A DNA stretch of 64,000 nucleotides, taken from Xanthostigma xanthostigma. Lineage: Eukaryota; Arthropoda; Insecta; Raphidioptera; Raphidiidae. Positions within the stretch are counted from its first letter, which is position 1. Each line of letters begins with the position of its first letter. The DNA lies in assembly GCA_963575645.1 (NCBI GenBank), contig OY754469.1, positions 39,576,753 to 39,640,752 on the forward strand. Direction: 5' to 3'. Of the stretch, positions 56,786 through 64,000 are shown one piece after another. A model generated the notes under the pieces. That model worked only from the letters and a program-made list of their open reading frames with translations. It was not told the origin of the DNA and did not search any database. The translations under genes were made by a program, and so were the position numbers.

Positions 56786-57345
56786 TTTACACGCTTTATA
56801 TTAACTTCACTTGTATTTACTTGTATTTATGTATGTATGTTTGTTTGTAAACTTCGTTTGGACTACAGCAAGTGATTTATTACTGTAGTATAATATGCCA
56901 GCACTGTAACAACAGTGGTTAGCCGTGCGGTCTAAGGCACGGGTCTTCGCTGACGTCAACTCTCGGAATCACGGGTCGAAAAAAAATTGTTTTTTTTCGG
57001 CAAATTTTTGAGAATAAATCGAACTAAAAAGGGGAAAATAAATATAGTTTAAAAAAAAACTAAAAAACACGCTTTAGATATATCGAACTAAAAAGTAAAA
57101 AAATATTTTTTTAAAATAAGCTTAAAACAATAATGAATAAAAAATACTAGTATTATTGTGAAAAAAGCGTGGGGCGCTTTGTTCCACATTTTCGTACATC
57201 TAGCGCCCCACGCTTTTTTACAATAATACTAAGTAGTATTTTTTATTCATTATAGTTTTAAACTTATTTTAAAAAAAATATTTTTTACTTTTTAGTTCGA
57301 TATAAAGCGTGTTTTTTAGTTTTTTTTAAACTATATTTATTAAAA
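56786..57345 (+). mobile_element. tRNA-linked foldback element, copy 3
   Basis: TTTTACACGCTTTATATTAA is followed by a tRNA-Leu-like block truncated in the T-arm (56912-56978, ending ATCACGGGTCG then A/T). The palindrome has stem tip GCGTGGGGCGCTTTGTTCC...GCGCCCCACGC (57165-57222). Its loop is the reverse complement of the loop in copy 1, although the tRNA block has the same orientation. Confidence 0.78.
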
Positions 57346-57365
57346 GTATACTGACATAAGACAAA

Positions 57366-57872
57366 AAACCGGCCAAGTTCAAGTCGGACTCGCGCACCGA
57401 GAGTTCCGTACAAACGTGTACGTATGTAAGTAGTTCACCAATCACGGGAATCGAATTTCGAAGATTTTTCCCGCTTAGCCGTTGAAAAACTGCTGTCCCC
57501 ATACAGCGACAAAGGCCGCGGTCAGTTTGCCAACTAAGCGTGTAATTGCAATGAGTTCAGAGGGACTACTGAACCGTATTGTACCTCGTAGCTATATCTA
57601 ACAGCCTAGTTGTTGCACCGTGTTGTATGCGAGAGTTCTCATACTGTGCTGTGGTAGCAGACGCTTGTTTTGTATTAGAACTGTTACTGTGTACGTGCGT
57701 AGCATGTTGTTGCGGTTTAAAAACTTTTTTTTGTGATGTAACGACTTTCGGATATTTCCCTTTATTTGTGCTTTAAGACATTGCTTTAAGACAAATTCAT
57801 GATTCTAAGTCAACCCCATAGATTTTGATTGCCAAGAGTCTTGACAAACAGACAGACAGACATTAGTTTTGA
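57366..57872 (+). repeat. ACCGGCCAAGT...GAGAGTTCCGTAC repeat, long copy
   Basis: Starts AACCGGCCAAGTTCAAGTCG and ACCGAGAGTTCCGTAC, and ends in TTTGATTGCCAAGAGTCTTG plus (ACAG)n, the usual tail of this lepidopteran repeat. Plus frame 57579-57776 is incidental. Confidence 0.7.
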
Positions 57873-58200
57873 CCTAAATTAGTACCTACCATGCCACTTG
57901 TGGAGTTGGTATGGTAAAAATGTTGACTGCAGAGCCGCTGAAAGAAATTTCCTGTAGCCAAATGATGCCCAGTCAAATACCTTGGATACGACCATGTTGA
58001 AACTAACGCAAGTTATCAATATAATATGCAAGGCGATAATTCAACTTGTTTGTTTGAAATTAATGTTTAAATTACCACTATTAAAAAAATGTACAAAAAT
58101 GAAAATAAATTCTCCCATGATATAAACTCCTGTATGTCAAAATGACGCACCGCTCGGCTTTTCCGCTATTTTTTAAACGGGCGGAATGCTTTTCTTTTTA

Positions 58201-59572
58201 TTTTCTGATGAAACTATGACAAAAGCCTGAAAAAGTGTTTGCTGCCTGCAATATCTTTGCAACCCTGCGCCGGAATTGAAACATAGTATTCAAAGCAATG
58301 GCACGTCAATCCGGTGTCGGAGAGGCAACCGGATGGCGAGTGGTAATCTGGGCCTATGAGTGGTGCAGAACCCCCTGGTAGCGGCCAAAGTGACCCCAAA
58401 TGGACGGGGGCGGCGATATGGGGGTGGGGCAAAATCGAAAAATGTTTGAAAAGGCAACCGGATAAAAATGCGGTTGCATTGAAGGAAATACCCTAATTAT
58501 ATAATAAATTTTTTTTGCCATCCGAACCACGCGGGCCGTTTTTGCACTAGCGAATAAAAAAAAATAAAAAAAAAACTGAAAAGGCAACCGCTTCAAAATT
58601 AGTGAGCATACTTATTGACACCACCAAACGTTGGAAAAAAATTGCCATCCGATCCTGATGGGCAGTTTCGGAGAAACAACCCCTCAAAGTCGCCGAAAAA
58701 CCCTTTTTTTCGATTTTTTCAACAATAAGAAAAAAAAACACACTAAAAATTGTTCAAATCGGATGGCATTTATACTGTTCTAAGTACAAATAATAGTGTG
58801 TATCAAGTCCATCCGATTTCGATTAAATTTACCCCTATTTAGCCACCCCCCAAAACTCATGAAAATAACAATTTTATGCAGCGTATGGCATTATTTTTAT
58901 TGTTATTGAGTTTTGGGGGTTGGCTAAATAGGGGTAAATTTAATCAAAATCGGATGGCATTGATACACACTATTATTTGTACTTAGAACAGTATAAATTT
59001 CGAATGCCATCCGATTTGAACAATTTTTAGTGTTTTTTTTTCTTATTGTTGAAAAAATCGAAAAAAAGGGTTTTTCGGCGACTTTGAGGGGTTGTTTCTC
59101 CGAAACTGCCCATCAGGATCGGATGGCAATTTTTTTCCAACGTTTGGTGGTGTCAATAAGTATGCTCACTAATTTTGAAGCGGTTGCCTTTTCAGTTTTT
59201 TTTTTATTTTTTTTTATTCGCTAGTGCAAAAACGGCCCGCGTGGTTCGGATGGCAAAAAAAATTTATTATATAATTAGGGTATTTCCTTTAATGCAACCG
59301 CATTTTTATCCGGTTGCCTTTTCAAACATTTTTCGATTTTGCCCCACCCCCATATCGCCGCCCCCGTCCATTTGGGGTCACTTTGGCCGCTACCAGGGGG
59401 TTCTGCACCACTCATAGGCCCAGATTACCACTCGCCATCCGGTTGCCTCTCCGACACCGGATTGACGTGCCATTGCTTTGAATATAGGTACTATTTCTTC
59501 CAAAACGCAAAACGGTTTCCTTGGAGAGATATTGCTGATGTTTTTAAAATTTAACGTCGTTTCATCAGAAAA
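58201..59572. mobile_element. 1.37-kb foldback, arms of about 590 bp nearly identical
   Basis: Ends TTTTCTGATGAAAC and GTTTCATCAGAAAA; centre about 58886. Within 58279-58868 and 58906-59485 the arms are almost identical. A 64-codon frame (58741-58547 minus and 59030-59224 plus) encodes exactly the same residues in both arms, and the 80-codon frame beside it differs by one residue (Ser against Leu). The arms carry repeated GGCAACCG and GGATGGCA words. The outer ~75 bp are diverged. No transposase domain is seen, so the frames are probably incidental. Confidence 0.9.
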
Positions 59573-60119
59573 CGAAACAAACTTCCAGTTCAATTATTCT
59601 TTTAACACTTAAAATATAAACAGAACTTTTTGTACGCACTCTTTATTTATTCTTGGTTATATAGAGCTTTACGCAAACTACGTAAATACCCTAAGGAGAG
59701 GAGACTGTGGAAATATATGTAAAGTTGAAATGGAAAGATAAGTTGTTTTGTTGTTTGGGATATTCTCCAGAAAACTGTCATAAAAGTTTGAGAATTTATA
59801 CAGGTGTCACAAAGGGTCTGACGTGTTTAAAAAACGAATTAGATGTATCTACAGACTGTTTCGTATTTTACAGTGTGTTCACCGATAGTGGGTAACAGTG
59901 AATAATTCTTGTATCCATCATCAAAAAGTTTGAATCGTTTTTTATTCAACTTGACATTTACTTTGGAAACTACTGAGGTATATTTTTTGGTATTTCAAAC
60001 TCAACTGGAAGTGTACATGCATTTTTTTTCAAATTACATCTTTTTTACATTTTTGAAATCTCTATTTTCTTGAAGATTGACTCTATTCAATAAATAGAGT
60101 AACTGTGATCCATTGAAGT

Positions 60120-60355
60120 TAATGATGAGTATTTGGAAAGAATTCCGTGGCATAAGGATCGAAGAAAATGAAGCAATACTGAGACTTTTTTAAGCTTGCA
60201 TATATACTGATAACATGTGACAGCATTTGAACACTCTGAAGATGATATAAAACGTATCGAAACGTTAGTATTAAATGCAAGTTTAAAAAAGTCTCAGTAT
60301 TGCTTCATTTTCGATCCTTATGCCACGGAATTCTTTCCAAATACTCATCATCTCT
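60120..60355. repeat. Palindrome with CTGAAGAT-hairpin-GAAACG at its centre
   Basis: GATGAGTATTTGGAAAGAAT, TCCGTGGCATAAGGATCGA and GAAGCAATACTGAGACTTTT at the left are mirrored at the right. The unpaired middle carries CTGAAGA-T-GATAT...GTATC-GAAACG at 60236-60264. The words CTCTATTTTCTT at about 60062 and 60354 may be remnants of a target duplication. Confidence 0.7.
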
Positions 60356-60735
60356 ATTTTCTTTGAAAAAGCTTTCAAGTGAACAGCGATGGGGCCAAAA
60401 GCTGTAAAATCAAAATGTAAATGGACTCGACACGAAATAAGTTTTTGCTTTGATTTTTCTCTTTTCTCCCGAAGCTTTTCAATCATTATTAAAGTCATAG
60501 TAGCAATTCGTCTACGACGAATTATTTCTTGCACAACCATTACATCCATATTTAAATTTCAAATATAACTGTCAATAGTGTCAACCTAGCAAAACAGCGA
60601 GCAAACAAGCAAGCTGCGTGTGAAGCGAAACTAGCAGTGCTCCCTACCAACCACCAAGCAGGCTACCGTGAATGGCAGCCTGCAAGATTTCAAGCAAGCT
60701 AGCGAGCACGAAATCCTGCATCGTGTGAAGGGGCC
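60356..60735 (-). pseudogene. PIF/Harbinger-like element end with ORF start
   Basis: On minus, AAAGGCCCCTTCACACGATG at 60733 looks like a PIF/Harbinger-type terminus, followed by a MITE-like CTAGCTTGCTTG region. Next comes an ATG (60549) opening MDVMVVQEIIRRRRIATMTL, similar in style to the N-terminus of Harbinger transposases. The frame passes into the palindrome at 60355 and is truncated. Family assignment is tentative. Confidence 0.45.
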
Positions 60736-61216
60736 TTTACATAAGAAAATATTCGGGAAAAACGTTACCTATTTATTAATTAAACAAACAGGAATAATTG
60801 TTATTATTATTTACACTTATGTCGAGTGCTACCAAAAGTAATTATTGCGGTCATAACGCTTTTCTCGAATATTTTCTTATGTAACCTTATGAAAAGTTTA
60901 TATGTGTTACGCTCAAAGATCGAAAACGCTCAGTGAGCGGAAAAATAGCTCACAACGCGTTGTGGTCACAGTAAAACATCCACAGGGCGAAATTCGTGTT
61001 ATGGCTCTAATGAAAACGCGCACGACGCGTTGTGGCAATCACAGAAAGACCAAATAGCGAAATTCGTGTCGTGGCTGACATGCTATTCGATCTCAACGCG
61101 TTGTTGAAGAAAAGCCATGACGCGTATGGAATATTATTTGATTACGACGCACACTACTTTCCGATATGGATCCTACTAGGCCTAGGCTGGAAACGTTTTG
61201 GTAGATGTCCTTAGTA

Positions 61217-63055
61217 GTCCAATCGGTGGAGATAAAAAGCTCCAGAAATTAGCAAACAGGCTGAATTTTTTTTTAATAAGTAGTTTAAAGTGTACTGATT
61301 GAAATAAAAAAAAGTTCATTGGTCTATCGATTTCCCAAAATAAAAAAAAAATTGAAAATCATTTTGATTTTCAAAATTCTTTGATATTTTGAAATTTAAA
61401 AAAGATAGGAAGAAATAAAAAATACTGCGTTGTAGAAGACGTTTTTTTCTATAAAAAAGATATCTTATACTTTTTTCGTCCGACTTATAGTTTGCCCGCA
61501 AAAAATTCGATAAACTATGTATCTATTTTACGCCATGCGAGAACCTACTTTTTCATGTCCGGCGTATTGAATTATAATACTTTACATACTTATAGAGTAA
61601 TAAAATAAAAATTCAAATAGCCTATCTTCAAGTAGAAAATCTGAACTTTTCAATGGTGTAGTTAATTTTTTTTTTGAATAAAATATCATGTATAAAAATG
61701 CAAGTATAGATATATATTTGAATCGAAAATCGAACGTTGCAATAATAATTTTTTTTAAACATAAGGAAAAGTCGTAAATTTTTTTTAACCTGGTAAACTA
61801 TTCTTTAGATGTTCTTTTTCAAAAATAAAAACTCCTGACCATAAATCTTATCTCGTTATTAAATACGGCCCTTGTTACTATTTTCAATTTTTTCGGAATC
61901 TTGAATTCACTGGAAAAAATATTTTTAAACCTCTGTAACACGATGAAAACTTAACGGATTTCAATGTATATTTTTTTAAATCGTAGGTATAATTAAGTGT
62001 ATTAAGAATCACTAAGTATAAATTTGTTAAGTTTTCAAAATTTTTTAATATTAACGATTTTTCATCCATAAAGAGAAAACAGACATTTTTCTGGTTTTTC
62101 GTTTGTATCTTTTTATATCGTTGAATATAAAATTTCATACTATTACATTACGAAGATAAATACTCAAGGAATAGAATGTGATATGTGGCTAGGTAAGAAA
62201 GTATCTAGGTAAAAAATACAATGGAAATTAAAACAGGTAAACAAATCTTTGATTAACGTCTGATTAGAACTCTTCTATAAATAAAATTATCGACCATTTT
62301 TTCCATGACTACTTAATAAAAAATTCTAATCTTTAATTAACGTCTGAATAGAATTTTATTTACTTGAAAAATTAATAAAAAATTGTTTGTTATTATTTTG
62401 TCATTATTTTGATAATCATTAATAATTTTGAAAGATTTTATAAAAAGCTAATTAGAATTAATATCTCAAAAATCATACGAGACCTTTTTTCTTTAGAATT
62501 GTCCAAAAAACCTAAAAAAATTGGTTCCAACGCCAAAAACAAAAAAATTTTATTTTCCGAAAATTTTTTGCAAATTTTGAAATTTTTTTTGAAAATTTTG
62601 TTTTTTTTAAATTTTTTATTTGGAATATTTAGAATATGCATTTCTAGACAAATAGTGTTATAAACATTTTAGTAAAATTTAATGATTCTTGCTTCTGCAA
62701 AGTGATTTATTTGCTTGTTTGCCCACGCAAGATGACTTACTAACTTTCCGAATTTTTTCCAGGTAAACTATAGCTCTGACGAAAAAAGTACAAGATATCT
62801 TTTTTATAGAAAAAAATGTCCCCTACAAGGCAGTTTTTTTTATTTATCTCTATCTTTATCCCAGCTTAAAATATTCAAGAATTTTGAAAATAAAATTTTT
62901 TTTCAAAATTTTTTTTGACTTTGGGAAATCGATAGACGAATGAACTTTTTTCTATTTCAATCAGTACACTTTAAACTACTCATAAAAAAAATTTGAGTCT
63001 GTTTGCGAATTTCTGGAGCTTTTGGTTTAAAATTGTCTCCACCGACTGGACTATA
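61217..63055. repeat. Inner foldback, arms about 285 bp
   Basis: CTCCAGAAATT[AC]GCAAACA, TTTAAAGTGTACTGATTGAA, ATCGATTTCCCAAA and AAAAAAGATATCTT words at the left are mirrored at 62760-63055. The core (61500-62760) is extremely AT-rich and contains fragments of the CTTTGATTAACGTCT family at 62250 and 62330. No gene is seen. Confidence 0.7.
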
Positions 63056-64000
63056 GGAAATATTTTTTATTTTATAAAATCACTGCATAACGTGTTTGTC
63101 ATTATTAAATATGTTATACAATTATATAAATTAAAATAAAACGATATTTGTTATTTATTGAGATTTCTTTATATTTAAAAAAATCAAAGTATTAAGTAAT
63201 AAATTACTGAACACAAAACATTAATCATTTGTAAATTATCTACTTATAATTCATTTAAAATAATTAGGGATTTTAATTTTTTTATGACAATTTAAAATTC
63301 TTTCAAGTAATAAAAATATTTAACACAAACACAAATGTTTATTGATCACCAATAAACAACAACAATGTACTTAAATTAATTACTTATATTAAAAATTACT
63401 ATAATTGTGAAAAATAAGTATTTGATTGCTATTTATTTTTACAGGAACGCGTCATGGCTTTTCTTCATTGCCACAACGCGTTGAGATCGAATAGCATGTC
63501 AGCCACGACACGAATTTCGCTATTTGGTCTTTCTGTGATTGCCACAACGCGTCGTGCGCGTTTTCATTACAGCCATAACACGAATTTCGCCATGTGGATG
63601 TTTTATTGTGACCACAACGCGTTGTGAGCTATTTTTCCGCTCACTGAGCGTTTTCGATATTTGAGCGTAACATATGCATGAATAGAGAAAAAAATAGAGA
63701 TTTAGAAAATGTAAAAAAAGTTTTATAAAAAAAATGCATGTAGGTACCTACACTTCTGGTTGAGTTTGAAATACAAAAAAAAAAAATTACCTCAGCAGTT
63801 TTCGGTAGTAAATTTCGAGTTGAATAAAAAACCATTCAAACATTTTTTGAGGCATCAAAAAAATATATACTTTGTATTTGCGAGATATATGAAAAAGATT
63901 TTCTCTCCACCTAATTTCCAAAACTACGTACAGCTAAAATTTCGAAAAAAAATAGTGATATAACTACTGTCAGTCTAGCTTGACAAAGTTTCGTATTACC

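Larger units (their letters stand above)
59905..63862. mobile_element. Layered foldback, about 4 kb, left arm interrupted
   Basis: Outer arms 59905-60091 and 63680-63862 (GTTTGAAT[CG]GTTTTTTATT, CTACTGAGGTA, CAAACTCAAC[TC]) continue into inner arms 60899-61130 and 63445-63677 (GAAAACGCTCAGTGAGCGGA, ACAACGCGTTGTG, GAAATTCGTGT). In the left arm the two parts are separated by about 0.8 kb of inserted DNA (60092-60890). A further inverted pair lies inside at 61217-61500 and 62760-63055. The AT-rich core has no recognisable gene. Confidence 0.75.

Noticed and set aside
58354-59417. Paired ORFs that look like a duplicated gene
   Set aside because: They are mirror images in the two arms of a foldback element. 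Identity follows from the palindrome, and the residues show no domain.

Overview
The window is animal nuclear DNA, most probably from a moth or butterfly (Lepidoptera). The evidence is: roughly two-thirds A+T; genes split by introns; no operons or ribosome binding sites; and an interspersed-repeat set typical of Lepidoptera. That set includes Helitrons that start TC..TACTAATAT and end CTAG, the 'ACCGGCCAAGT...GAGAGTTCCGTAC' repeat, tRNA-headed SINEs, and many palindromic MITEs. The assignment comes from recognising repeats, not from a database search.

Only one convincing host gene is present, on the plus strand at 37722-52584. I reconstructed eight coding exons by hand; every intron phase agrees across its junction (0/0, 0/0, 0/0, 1/1, 1/1, 0/0, 1/1). 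They encode a 587-residue, largely coiled-coil protein that I do not recognise. Its introns are filled with transposon debris; intron 7 alone is 7.1 kb. An 81-bp piece of exon 4, with the adjacent intron and a SINE, recurs at 20563 on the same strand. It differs from the gene at four positions, all third codon positions and all synonymous.

Layout. 1-9000: two Helitrons (one holding a tRNA-Lys-like sequence), a ~137-bp minisatellite, several foldback MITEs, and a hAT MITE nested in another MITE with a perfect 8-bp target duplication. 9000-15000: a 3.5-kb long-terminal-inverted-repeat element containing two further nested elements. 15000-21200: tRNA-linked foldback elements, an LTR split by a jockey/CR1-like LINE fragment, the exon duplication and a full-length SINE. 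21200-37700: many MITEs, a 0.9-kb foldback with ~250-bp arms, and a perfect 196-bp palindrome with no spacer. 37700-52600: the coiled-coil gene, with a solo LTR, a SINE, LINE debris and an unidentified antisense ORF in its introns. 52600-64000: hAT debris, a third tRNA-linked foldback, a 1.37-kb near-identical palindrome, and a layered ~4-kb foldback containing a PIF/Harbinger-like fragment.

Most open reading frames over 60 codons here are chance frames in AT-rich or palindromic repeats and are not annotated. No rRNA gene, CRISPR array or intact autonomous transposon was seen. Apart from the gene, the window's main feature is its density of inverted-repeat DNA, and a recurring structured motif (CTGARGAN, short hairpin, GAAACG) at four or five loci.
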